From NCBI RefSeq assembly GCF_017573465.1, contig NZ_JAGEPF010000006.1, forward strand, positions 186,001 through 250,000: 64,000 nt of DNA, read 5' to 3'. Shown piece by piece: positions 34,428 through 41,911 of this stretch. The notes below the pieces were generated by a model. That model worked only from the letters and a program-made list of their open reading frames with translations, did not search any database and was not told the origin of the DNA. The translations under genes and the position numbers were made by a program. Each line of letters begins with the position of its first letter. The first letter of the stretch is position 1. Origin of the DNA: Actinomadura violacea (GTDB lineage: Bacteria > Actinomycetota > Actinomycetes > Streptosporangiales > Streptosporangiaceae).

Positions 34428-35734
34428 CGATCAACGACATGCGCGGCGTGCTCAAAGGGCGCGTGCTCCTGCCCGATGACGACGGCTTCGAGCAGGCGGC
34501 CACCGCGTGGAACCTCACCGTCAGGCAGCCGGTCGCGGCGGTCGTGGAGGCCGCGGACGCCGACGACGTGGCGGCGCTCGTACGTTATGCCCGGCGGGCG
34601 GGTTTGACGGTGGCCGCGCAGCCGACCGGGCATGGCGCCTCGGGTGATGTGGAAGGCCTGATCCTGCTGCGTACCGGTCTGCTGAACGAAGTGGAGGTAC
34701 GCGCGGAGGAGCGAGTGGCCCGGGTCGGCGCGGGCGCGCGATGGGGGCAGGTGCTGGCGGCGGCCGGTCCGCTGGGGCTGGCCGGCCTGTCGGGCAGCGC
34801 GCCAGGGGTCGGGGTGACCGGCTACACCCTGGGCGGCGGGGTCGGCTGGTTCAGCCGCAAGTACGGCCTCGCCTCCGGCAGTGTCCGGGCCATCGACATC
34901 GTGGACGCCGACGGCGAGCCCGGCCGGGTCACCGCCGAGTCCGACCCCGAGCTGTTCTGGGCGCTGCGCGGCGGTGGCGGGGACTTCGCGATGGTGACCG
35001 CCCTTGAACTCGACCTGTACCCGGTACCCACCATGTACGGCGGGCGCGTCGTCTGGCCCGAGCACCGGACCAGTGAGGTGTACGACGCGTTCCTGGAGAT
35101 CACCGTCGAGGCACCGCGTGAGCTCAGCGTCTGGTTCAACCGGTTCCAGCCGCCCGGCGCACCGCCGATGGTCACGCTGGACCTGGCCTACCTGGGTGAG
35201 GCGGCCCGGGCGCAGGACCTGCTGCTGCGCCTTGACAAGATCGAGGGCGCGATCTCCGACACCCGCGGTGTCGTCCCGGTCGCCGGCCTGAGTGCCATCT
35301 CTCCCGAGCCCACCGACCCGACCCCCTCCATCAGCCGCGTGGAGCTGCTCACGGGCCTGGACGCCGACGCGGGGGAGCTCCTGCTGTCCAAGCCGGTCGA
35401 ACCGCTCATCAACCTGCAGATCAGGAACCTGGGCGGGGCGCTCGCCGAGCCGGGCCCCGGGGCCGGTGCGAGCGGCGCGGTGCCTGAGCCGTACCTGCTG
35501 AACCTGGTGGGGCTCGGCCTGCCGCACATCGCCGACGCGACGCGCGCCAAGCAGGCCGAGGTCGTGGCGGACCTGAAGGCCCGCATCAGCGGCCGCAAGC
35601 CGTACACCATGCTGTCTCCCGGCGAGACCGCGACCTCGTCCTTCTCCGGCGACGCGCTCGCGCGCCTGCAGGAGATCAAGCGGGCCCGCGACCCGCACAA
35701 CGTGTTCCGCGCCAACTACCCGGTGCTCGGATAG
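34424..35734 (+). CDS. FAD-binding oxidoreductase (berberine-bridge/6-hydroxynicotine oxidase-like)
   Basis: 436 aa. The PCMH-type FAD domain (about 20-200) has PTGHGASGDVEGLILLRTG, where the His is the usual site of 8-alpha FAD linkage, then GLAGLSGSAPGVGVTGYTLGGGVGWFSRKYGLA. The C-terminal BBE motif is RARDPHNVFRANYPVLG. It would oxidise an alcohol or amine with O2. ATG 34424 has GAAGAGGAAC upstream and fits the family start; the frame is open back to 34193, but those extra 77 residues do not belong to the family. A strong hairpin terminator follows. Confidence 0.87.
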   Translation: MTINDMRGVLKGRVLLPDDDGFEQAATAWNLTVRQPVAAVVEAADADDVAALVRYARRAGLTVAAQPTGHGASGDVEGLILLRTGLLNEVEVRAEERVARVGAGARWGQVLAAAGPLGLAGLSGSAPGVGVTGYTLGGGVGWFSRKYGLASGSVRAIDIVDADGEPGRVTAESDPELFWALRGGGGDFAMVTALELDLYPVPTMYGGRVVWPEHRTSEVYDAFLEITVEAPRELSVWFNRFQPPGAPPMVTLDLAYLGEAARAQDLLLRLDKIEGAISDTRGVVPVAGLSAISPEPTDPTPSISRVELLTGLDADAGELLLSKPVEPLINLQIRNLGGALAEPGPGAGASGAVPEPYLLNLVGLGLPHIADATRAKQAEVVADLKARISGRKPYTMLSPGETATSSFSGDALARLQEIKRARDPHNVFRANYPVLG

Positions 35735-35736
35735 AC

Positions 35737-35768
35737 CGGTTCCTCCGCCCTCCGGGGCGGAGGAACCG
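35737..35768 (+). terminator. Terminator hairpin after the FAD oxidase
   Basis: Perfect 14-bp stem CGGTTCCTCCGCCC / GGGCGGAGGAACCG closed by a TCCG tetraloop, starting 3 bases after the stop codon. There is no T tract, as often in actinomycetes. Confidence 0.75.
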
Positions 35769-35796
35769 CACCAACCCGCGCGACCGACCTCCCCCT

Positions 35797-35943
35797 GTGC
35801 TTGCCGAGAAGCACGTCCGCGCAGGTTCGCGCGGCGCTGCTTCACCGGCTGCCTCGTGGGGCTACCGGCGGGTGCACGGCGAGTTGCTGGTACTCGGCGT
35901 CAAGGTGGCGCCTTCCACGGTTTGGCGGTCATCGAGCATCGCA
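35797..35943 (+). pseudogene. IS3-like/integrase-core transposase fragment
   Basis: Encodes SWGYRRVHGELLVLGVKVAP followed by STVWR, the linker typical of integrase-core transposases (commonly YGYRRIHGEL, then V..STVWRIL). Nothing before or after it in frame matches a transposase, so only about 35 residues survive. It marks the start of a decayed stretch to 36288. Confidence 0.65.
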
Positions 35944-36109
35944 CCCGCCGCGTCAGAGGCGGAGTGGCCTGCGCCGGTCGGCAAGCGTGGCCGGAGCCTG
36001 GAGTTCCACCCCGGCGCGGTCACCGCATTCGTCGAGGCGCGGCACGGACGCGCGCCCGTGGTGCTGCTGCGGGCCGGTCCGCATGTCGCTGGCGATGGCC
36101 GTCAGCCGG
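35944..36109. other. Non-coding or decayed stretch
   Basis: After the transposase fragment, frames on both strands are short and lack family features. I see no promoter or repeat of note here. Confidence 0.4.
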
Positions 36110-36253
36110 TCAGCGGCGAAGTACGCCGAGCGCCGCGGCCGTCTGGAGCAGGTCCATCCCGAACACCAGCGATCCGACACCGTGCAGTGGCGTGAATTCC
36201 CGCCGGTCCCGCTCGGTGTCGGATTTGACCGCCCACGGGTTCCAATCCGCCAT
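36110..36253 (-). CDS. Possible 47-aa protein
   Basis: MADWNPWAVKSDTERDRREF followed by TPLHGVGSLVFGMDLLQTAA and a short end. The composition is balanced and unlike the Arg/Ala-rich shadow frames, and a GGGGCGGGG purine-rich stretch precedes the ATG. Directly upstream in the same direction is the tautomerase gene, 35 bases away. No family recognised; it could be a remnant. Confidence 0.35.
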   Translation of the reverse strand: MADWNPWAVKSDTERDRREFTPLHGVGSLVFGMDLLQTAAALGVLRR

Positions 36254-36288
36254 CGACCCCGCCCCTTTCATGTACCCGATCGTTCCCC

Positions 36289-36681
36289 TCAGCCCTGCTG
36301 CACCGCGTACTGCGCGATGCCATGGCCGAACGACCAGTTCTCCGGCAGTACTTCCACAAGATTGATGAACACGTCTTCGGGGCGTACGCCGGGGTTCGCC
36401 TGCAAGAGTTCGACGATGCGCAGGTAGAGCGCCCGCTTCTGGGCGAGGCCGCGCGTGTTGTTGGCGGTGATCCGGATGATGACCACCTCGTCGCTCCGTT
36501 CGACGCCGTAGTAGGTGGGGCTGACGCTGAAGGTGCTGCTGTCGTGCTCGGTGATCGTCATGAAGCGGTCGTCTTCCGGCACGTCGAAGGTCTCCCGCAT
36601 GGCGCGGTAGACGCCCTCGAAGAGGGCTTGGTGGTACTCGGCGGACTTGCCTCGCCGCAACGACACCTGGACCAAGGGCAT
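36289..36681 (-). CDS. Tautomerase-family protein
   Basis: 130 aa. It starts MPLVQVSLRRGKSAEYHQAL; Pro immediately after Met becomes the catalytic N-terminal proline of the 4-oxalocrotonate tautomerase superfamily. The double-length fold contains VPEDDRFMTITEHD, VVIIRITANNTRGLAQKRAL and EDVFINLVEVLPENWSFGHG, the last typical of the group with 130-aa chains. It would isomerise or dehalogenate an unsaturated keto acid. It is divergent from a LysR gene across a very AT-rich spacer and is probably controlled by it. Confidence 0.9.
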   Translation of the reverse strand: MPLVQVSLRRGKSAEYHQALFEGVYRAMRETFDVPEDDRFMTITEHDSSTFSVSPTYYGVERSDEVVIIRITANNTRGLAQKRALYLRIVELLQANPGVRPEDVFINLVEVLPENWSFGHGIAQYAVQQG

Positions 36682-36720
36682 GGTCTGACTCCGTTCCTCG
36701 GGACGGTTCGCAGCGTAGCC

Positions 36721-36793
36721 ATCACTTGATCATTCAAAAAAGTCATCTTAAAATATTTCAGCCATTAAATATTTCAATGATCGGTGTGACCGA
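36721..36793. promoter_or_regulatory. AT-rich divergent promoter with repeats (tautomerase/LysR)
   Basis: Contains direct repeats AAATATTTCA at 36751-36760 and 36767-36776, 16 bases apart, and the inverted repeat TCGGT-GTG-ACCGA at 36781-36793 ending on the LysR start codon. It also has TTGATCATTCAA at about 36726. The spacer is markedly AT-rich relative to the window. Confidence 0.55.
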
Positions 36794-37647
36794 TGAAGAT
36801 GCTCGCCCTGGACGCCGTGCAGGCCTTCGTGCTGACCGCCGAGATGAAGAGCTTCACGCGTGCGGCGGAGGCGATGGACTCCACGCAGTCCGCCGTCAGC
36901 CTGAAGATCAAGCGGCTGGAGGACGTCTTGGGCCGCCGCCTGCTGGACCGCACGCCCCGCCTGGTCCGCCTGTCGCAAGACGGCGCCGCCTTCCTCGGGC
37001 CCGCACGTGAACTGCTGGCCGCCCACGCGGGCGCGCTGGGCTCGTTCGGCGTCCAGCGGCAACGCCTATCGATCGGCATGAGCCACCACGTCGTCGGCGC
37101 CGAACTGCCCCACCTCCTGCGCCAGATAGGGCGAGCGGAGCCAGACCTGACGCTGGAGGTGAGAATCGCGAGCTCATGGGAGCTCCTTGACCTGTTCGAC
37201 AGCGGTGCGCTGGACGCGGCCATCGTGCTGCGCCACGAGGGCCGCCGCACGGACGGTGAAGTCCTGATGGAGGAGTCCTTCGGCTGGATGGCCTCATCCG
37301 ACTTCGAACACCGCGCCGGCGAGCCTCTGCGCCTCGCCCTGCAGGCCGAGTCATGCCATGTGCACGAGATGGCGGTGACCGCGCTGAACGAAGCGGGCAT
37401 CGCCTGGGAAGAGGTGTTCGTGGGCGGCGGCATCGCGACCATCGGTGCGGCCGCGGCAGCAGGCTTGGCCGTGGCGGCGCTCAGCCCGCGCGTGGCCCCA
37501 CCCGGCACCATGGACATGGGCGAATCACTCGGCCTGCCCGCGCTGCCCGCCCGCAGTGTCGTCCTGCAATCACGCCCGTCCGAGCCGGCCGCTCACAGGG
37601 CGCTGCGCACCTTCGCCTCCGCCCTGCGCGCCACAGCGGGACACTGA
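36793..37647 (+). CDS. LysR-family transcriptional regulator
   Basis: 284 aa. The HTH is LDAVQAFVLTAEMKSFTRAAEAMDSTQSAVSLKIKRLEDVLGRRLLDRTPR at about residues 5-55. The effector domain is at about 90-280 (LSIGMSHHVVGAELPHLLRQ, LDLFDSGALDAAIVLRHEGR). ATG 36793; there is no strong ribosome site because the inverted repeat occupies it. It is divergent from the tautomerase gene. Confidence 0.9.
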   Translation: MKMLALDAVQAFVLTAEMKSFTRAAEAMDSTQSAVSLKIKRLEDVLGRRLLDRTPRLVRLSQDGAAFLGPARELLAAHAGALGSFGVQRQRLSIGMSHHVVGAELPHLLRQIGRAEPDLTLEVRIASSWELLDLFDSGALDAAIVLRHEGRRTDGEVLMEESFGWMASSDFEHRAGEPLRLALQAESCHVHEMAVTALNEAGIAWEEVFVGGGIATIGAAAAAGLAVAALSPRVAPPGTMDMGESLGLPALPARSVVLQSRPSEPAAHRALRTFASALRATAGH

Positions 37648-37720
37648 TCGCCACCACGGCAGGATCAACGCGGTTTGGGGCTCGTGCGCGCTTCTACCGG
37701 CACGCCTTGTACGGTCGAGT

Positions 37721-37903
37721 TCAGGCAGGTGCAACGACCTCTGCCTGGCAGGCGAGGCACATCAGTGTGTACTCCACCACGTGGCGCTGCTTGAACCGCT
37801 GACCCAATTCGACGGTGCACTCGTCGCACTCAGGGCACGACCAAGGGCCGGGCTCGCCCTGCTTCGCCGAACGGACGATGCGATTCCATTCATCGTTACT
37901 CAT
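37721..37903 (-). CDS. Small zinc-ribbon-like protein
   Basis: 60 aa: starts MSNDEWNRIVRSAKQGEPGP, then a CPECDEC knuckle and a second CLAC knuckle about 25 residues later, fitting a rubredoxin/zinc-ribbon-type metal site. Not a recognised named family. It stands alone beside decayed mobile DNA. The balanced composition supports a real gene. Confidence 0.6.
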   Translation of the reverse strand: MSNDEWNRIVRSAKQGEPGPWSCPECDECTVELGQRFKQRHVVEYTLMCLACQAEVVAPA

Positions 37904-38289
37904 CCCGGGATTTTAGGGCTCTCCGGCGCCCCGCTCCCGAAGTTGGCCCCGGCCCCAAGGGTGATCGGGAGACCGTTCTCCTCCGTCCACGCGCGGATGC
38001 GGGCGACTCTGCGTCACGGCCGGTCTTCCCCATCGAGGGACGCGGCCCGCGTGACAGGCGACGCGGCGGGCCAGAACCGCAGCGCGGGCATCGGTTCGCG
38101 GCTGATCACCTGGGTCAGCTCGACACCGCGCCCCATGGTGAGGAACGGCGTCTCCATCACGTCCCCGTCCGGTGGGGGAGGCGTGTCGTGTGCTTCGAGG
38201 ACGACGTTTTGCGGGTCGGTCGTGGTAGCGAGAACCCATCCGTTGCCGGCTCCCGCGAGGACGCTCTTGGGCCATCCGGTGAAAGCGCC
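37904..38289. other. Decayed region without intact gene
   Basis: Between the zinc-ribbon gene and the integrase remnant. Frames are interrupted and Arg/Pro-rich; a minus-strand stretch with VELTQVISREPMPALRFWP might be a remnant C-terminus but is not recognised. Confidence 0.35.
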
Positions 38290-38640
38290 CCCATCCAGAC
38301 GGGCCCTTGCCTGCTGAACGTCGAGGATCGGTTGGCCTTGGGGCGCTGGGCGCGGTCTTGGGCGGGCACGCCTGCAGGCGGCCGCGCCTTCGCTGGAGCT
38401 GCTGGGAAATGGTCGCGGTGCCGTGCTCCAGGTCCACGTCCACCCAGCGCAGCCCAGCCGCTCACCACGCCGCAGTCCGCGCAGCGCGATCAGGTGGTAG
38501 GCGGCGCCCGCGGATGGCGTGCAGGAACGCGGCGGTCTGCTCGGCGGTCCACACCGCCACCGCCGGACGCTGCCCGGCGCGTTCCACGCGGGCGGCGGTC
38601 CACACCACCGCGCGGCCGTCATCCCCAGCGCCGCCAGATT
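38290..38640 (-). pseudogene. Tyrosine recombinase (integrase) remnant
   Basis: Minus-strand pieces in different frames read as a phage/ICE-type integrase: VVWTAARVERAGQRPAVAVW then TAEQTAAFLHAI; next frame AAYHLIALRGLRRGERLG, containing the first catalytic-Arg box (ALRGLRRGE); next frame LRWVDVDLEHGTATISQQLQ then RRGRLQACPPKTA. The box II HxxR and catalytic Tyr region is not found. At least two frameshifts and loss of the C-terminus make it non-functional. Confidence 0.7.
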
Positions 38641-38980
38641 CTCGGCGATCAGCTTTTCCCTCTTGGGACGACGGGCTTGATGCCCGGCGGCCGCATCGGC
38701 TGTGCCGACACGGGAGGCCTCGCGGCCGCCGTTACGCGTGATCACCCGGGACGCAGTCGAGGCTGGACGGCCCAGCGGCGATGCCCCGCGAGATCTCCTC
38801 GCGTTCCTCAGCCGGCAGATGCCGCAACGACCGACACCGCGGAGGACTCTTCAGCCCACCGGCCAGGAAGCGCCGCACATGCTGCGACTGCGCTCCCATA
38901 CCCCTGGCGATGCAGCCCAGCGACTCTCCGCTACGCCATGTCGTGATCACCTCGGCGGGGTGCCCGTGGGGTTTGGGTAG
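38623..38980 (-). pseudogene. IS30-family transposase remnant
   Basis: The first part (about 38735-38953) reads EVITTWRSGESLGCIARGMG and RSLRHLPAEEREEISRGIAA, matching the N-terminal HTH and LSxxEREEISRG segment of actinobacterial IS30 transposases. The next frame continues SRVITRNGGREASRVGTADA and AAGHQARRPKREKLIAENLA, matching the usual STVSRE..RNGG..ARRPK segment. The roughly dozen residues normally between them are missing, and the sequence runs on into the integrase remnant. Confidence 0.7.
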
Positions 38981-39060
38981 GTGAGGACGGCACCGCCTGG
39001 TGCCGCGCGTGTGCTCTGGGCAGGGGAGCGCTGAGCGCGGTGTGTGTCGTTGTCGGCGCG

Positions 39061-40605
39061 TCAGACGGCCGGTTTCTGGGCGGAGGCCGGGTCGGTGGTG
39101 ATCAGCGCGGTGATCTCGTCGGCGAGGTGCGGGCCGAGTTCGCCCCAGCCGTCCTTGTAGTCGTAGACGCCGGCCAGGGTGCGGGCCTCGTAGTCGCCGT
39201 TCATGATCTCGATGTCGTTGGCGGTGATGAGCGCCGGGTGGGCGACGCCGACGGCCGAGGAGACCTTGATCAGCTCCCTGCGCAGGGTGCGCAGGTAGAC
39301 GGCGGCCCGGGTGGCCTTCGAGGCCGGGTCGAGGCCGCGGGCCAGCCACGGGTTCTGGGTGGCGATGCCGGTGGGGCACCTGTCGGTGTGGCACTTCTGC
39401 GACTGGATGCAGCCGATCGACATCATCGCCTCACGGGCCACGTTGACCATGTCGGCACCCAGGGCGAAGGCGACCGTGGCGTTCTCGGGCAGGCCGAGCT
39501 TGCCGGAGCCGATGAAGGTCACCGCGTCGGTCAGCCCCAGTTCGGCGAAGGTGCCGTAAACGCGGGAGAAGCCCATGCGGAACGGCAGCGCCACCGAGTC
39601 GGCGAAGATCCGCGGCGCTGCCCCGGTGCCGCCCTCACCGCCGTCGATGGTCACGAAGTCGACACCACGGTCACCGCGCGCCATCAGCGTGGCCAGCTCC
39701 TGCCAGAAGGCCATGTCTCCTACCGCGCTCTTGACCCCGACCGGCAGACCGGTCTCGGTGGCGAGCAGTTCGACGAAGTCGAGCATCGAGTCGACGTCGC
39801 TGAACGCGGTGTGCCGCGACGGGGAGGCGCAGTCCTTGCCGGGCGGGATGCCGCGGATCCCGGCGATCTCCTCGGTCACCTTCGCGCCGGGCAGCATCCC
39901 GCCCAGCCCTGGCTTGGCGCCCTGGGAGAGCTTGATCTCTATCGCCTTGACCGGGGCGCCGGCGACCACGTCCTTGAGCTTGCCGAGGTTGAAGCCGCCG
40001 TCCTCGTCGCGGCAGCCGAAGTACCCCGTACCGATCTGAAGGACGAGGTCGCCGCCGTTGCGGTGGTACGGCGAGAGGCCTCCCTCGCCCGTGTTGTGCA
40101 TCGTGCCCGCCAGCGCCGCCCCCTGGTTGAGCGCCGTGATCGCCGCGCCGGACAGCGATCCGAAGCTCATCGCCGAGACGTTCACCACGCTCGCCGGCCG
40201 GAACGCCTTGGCGCGCCCGCGCGGCCCGCCCAGCACCTTGGCGGAGGGCAGTGGGGCCTGCGGGTCATGCGCGTCGGGCAGCGTGGCGGCGAACGTGCGC
40301 TGCTTCACGTAGGCGTGCCCCTGGACGTGCTCGACGTCGGTCTCGGTTCCGAACCCGAAGTAGTTGTTCTCCTCCTTCGCCGACGCGTAGATCCAGGCGC
40401 GCTGGTCACGACTGAACGGGCGCTCCTCCTCGTTGGAGGTCACGATGTACTGCCGCAGTTCGGGCCCGATCGTCTCCAGCAGGTACCGGGCGTGCCCGAC
40501 CACCGGGAAGTTCCGGAGCAGTGCGTGCTTCTTCTGGATGAGGTCGCGGGCGGCCACCAGCGCCAGCGCTGTTGCGGCGGCCGCGCCTATGCTCCGGGCG
40601 CGCAT
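39061..40605 (-). CDS. FMN-binding glutamate synthase-family protein
   Basis: 514 aa. A short hydrophobic N-terminus (IGAAAATALALVAARDL) may anchor it. The glutamate-synthase central/FMN TIM barrel covers about residues 85-490: VVNVSAMSFGSLSGAAITAL, NTGEGGLSPYH, IEIKLSQGAKPGLGGMLPG, DFVTIDGGEGGTGAAP, FIGSGKLGLPENATVAFALGAD, and the cysteine cluster CIQSQKCHTDRCPTGIATQ. It lacks the glutaminase domain, as in archaeal-type GltB-like proteins; the true reaction is uncertain. ATG 40605 is chosen because AGGAGG lies 7 bases upstream. It stands between mobile-element remnants. Confidence 0.9.
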   Translation of the reverse strand: MRARSIGAAAATALALVAARDLIQKKHALLRNFPVVGHARYLLETIGPELRQYIVTSNEEERPFSRDQRAWIYASAKEENNYFGFGTETDVEHVQGHAYVKQRTFAATLPDAHDPQAPLPSAKVLGGPRGRAKAFRPASVVNVSAMSFGSLSGAAITALNQGAALAGTMHNTGEGGLSPYHRNGGDLVLQIGTGYFGCRDEDGGFNLGKLKDVVAGAPVKAIEIKLSQGAKPGLGGMLPGAKVTEEIAGIRGIPPGKDCASPSRHTAFSDVDSMLDFVELLATETGLPVGVKSAVGDMAFWQELATLMARGDRGVDFVTIDGGEGGTGAAPRIFADSVALPFRMGFSRVYGTFAELGLTDAVTFIGSGKLGLPENATVAFALGADMVNVAREAMMSIGCIQSQKCHTDRCPTGIATQNPWLARGLDPASKATRAAVYLRTLRRELIKVSSAVGVAHPALITANDIEIMNGDYEARTLAGVYDYKDGWGELGPHLADEITALITTDPASAQKPAV

Positions 40606-40916
40606 GAACGTTCCTCCTTGATGCATGACTCCATCGCCGAGCAATGGACGTCGTTGTGTTGTGTTGGGCGACGGGCAATGGGCAATCAGGTGTCAGCGTC
40701 GGTCAAAGAACGCGAAATGGTGTCGCTCAGCATAGGGGCGATCAGGACATTCAACGGTCGTTCGATGAACACGGGCCCAGGCGGACGCCGGGAGACGGTG
40801 CGCCTGCCGAAATTGCGTCCACGCAGGTGAAAGGCGTGGAGGGGTGCTCGGGTGCCGTGCTTGAGCTGCTGCGAAACAGGCGGCGGCAAGAGGTCGCCGC
40901 GGGATGATGGGCGGCT
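40606..40916. other. Intergenic region without recognisable gene
   Basis: About 310 bases between the glutamate-synthase-like gene and a transposase fragment. The short repeats GTTGTGTTGTGTTG and GGGCAATGGGCAATC are visible at about 40648-40687; otherwise I see nothing coding. Confidence 0.4.
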
Positions 40917-41115
40917 GTGTTCTCGCGACCGGCCTACTTGACCGCGGCGAGCGCCTTCGCGGTCCTGCGTCTCCTGCCGATGTCCGATCGGGAGAAGGAC
41001 GCCGAGGTTTTGGTACTGCGGCACCAGATCACCGTGCTGGAGCGCCGACTCGGCGGCGCACGGGTGCGGTCCACCGTCCCCGACCGGGCATCTGTCCGGG
41101 CTCGACCTATCGTGA
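40917..41115 (+). pseudogene. Integrase-core transposase N-terminal fragment
   Basis: Reads AVLRLLPMSDREKDAEVLVL, RHQITVLERRLGG, ARVRSTVPDRA, the well-known N-terminal segment (KDAELLVLRHQ...VLRRQ) of IS3/IS481-like transposases. It breaks off within about 65 residues, with no catalytic core downstream before the TetR gene. Confidence 0.7.
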
Positions 41116-41164
41116 TCACGGGTTCGGTGCCACGGCGTGCCCGAGACGGCGCCCTCCGTGGACG

Positions 41165-41836
41165 TCACCGGGTGAAGGTCTGAAGGAGGCGGAGCGCGGC
41201 GGCGCGGACCTCGGTGCGGCTGAACGGAGCGCCTGGCAGGCCGACGACGTGTTCGTGGAGGAGACCGTCGAGGCAGGCGAGGAGCAGCGGCGCCTGGGCG
41301 GCGGGGAGCGGGATGCCCCAGGCGGCGAGGATGCCCTCGATCAGGGCGCGGTGGCGGTCGGCGGCCTTGGCCAGGACGGCGCCGAGTTCGGGACGGCGGG
41401 TGGCCTCCAGGACCAGTTCGTAGCGTGCCAGGGTGCGTTCGCGCCCGGTGGTGGCCAGGTGCTCGACGAGCCCGGCGACCAGGTCGGCGATCCCGTCGAG
41501 CGCCGCCGGCCCGTCCGGGGCCGTGGCCGCGCCGTCCGGGGCTGTGGCCGCCCCGTCCGGGGCCGTGCTGCCCGGGGCTGTGGGCGCGCCGGCGCCGGCG
41601 TCGATGTCGGCGAGGTCGGTCTCGGCGAGCCTTTCGACCGCCGCCTGGAGGAGGGCCTGGCGGGTCCGGAAGTAGGCCGAGCAGGTCCCGGGCGGCAGGC
41701 CGGCGGTCTCGTCGACGGCGCGGTGGGTCAGCCCGCGCATGCCGGAGCGGGCCAGGGTGCTGATCGCGGCGTCGGCCAGCAGCCTGCGCCGCGGCGTGCC
41801 CAGCGTCGGCGGTGTCGGTGGTGTGCTGTCCGTCAC
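41165..41836 (-). CDS. TetR-family transcriptional regulator
   Basis: 223 aa. The N-terminal HTH is at about residues 15-65 (LLADAAISTLARSGMRGLTHRAVDETAGLPPGTCSAYFRTRQALLQA). The ligand domain follows. A low-complexity insert of three near-repeats of APDGAAT lies at about 88-108, encoded by a small tandem DNA repeat. GTG 41836 has GGGGAGG upstream, so it is preferred over longer readings through the divergent gene. It is divergent from an FAD monooxygenase gene with two related palindromes in between and is its likely repressor. Confidence 0.88.
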   Translation of the reverse strand: MTDSTPPTPPTLGTPRRRLLADAAISTLARSGMRGLTHRAVDETAGLPPGTCSAYFRTRQALLQAAVERLAETDLADIDAGAGAPTAPGSTAPDGAATAPDGAATAPDGPAALDGIADLVAGLVEHLATTGRERTLARYELVLEATRRPELGAVLAKAADRHRALIEGILAAWGIPLPAAQAPLLLACLDGLLHEHVVGLPGAPFSRTEVRAAALRLLQTFTR

Positions 41837-41851
41837 TTTTCCTCCCCAGCT

Positions 41852-41895
41852 CTTCTGCAAGTGTAGAAGAACCCGGTTTTCTATAGATGTAGAAG
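41852..41895. promoter_or_regulatory. Tandem TetR-type operators
   Basis: CTTCTGCAAGTGTAGAAG (41852-41869) and TTTCTATAGATGTAGAAG (41878-41895) are two related palindrome-like 18-mers with a 26-bp centre distance, between the TetR start and the monooxygenase start at 41912. Site 2 is 16 bases from that ATG, well placed to block transcription or translation. Confidence 0.65.
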
Positions 41896-41911
41896 AGCGG
41901 GGGATGATGCG

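Noticed and set aside
34193-35734. A single 513-aa protein starting at 34193
   Set aside because: The first 77 residues do not fit the FAD oxidase family, and a good start with a ribosome site exists at 34424.
39040-40830. A 596-codon plus-strand frame opposite the glutamate-synthase-like gene
   Set aside because: Shadow of conserved coding on the other strand; no family features.
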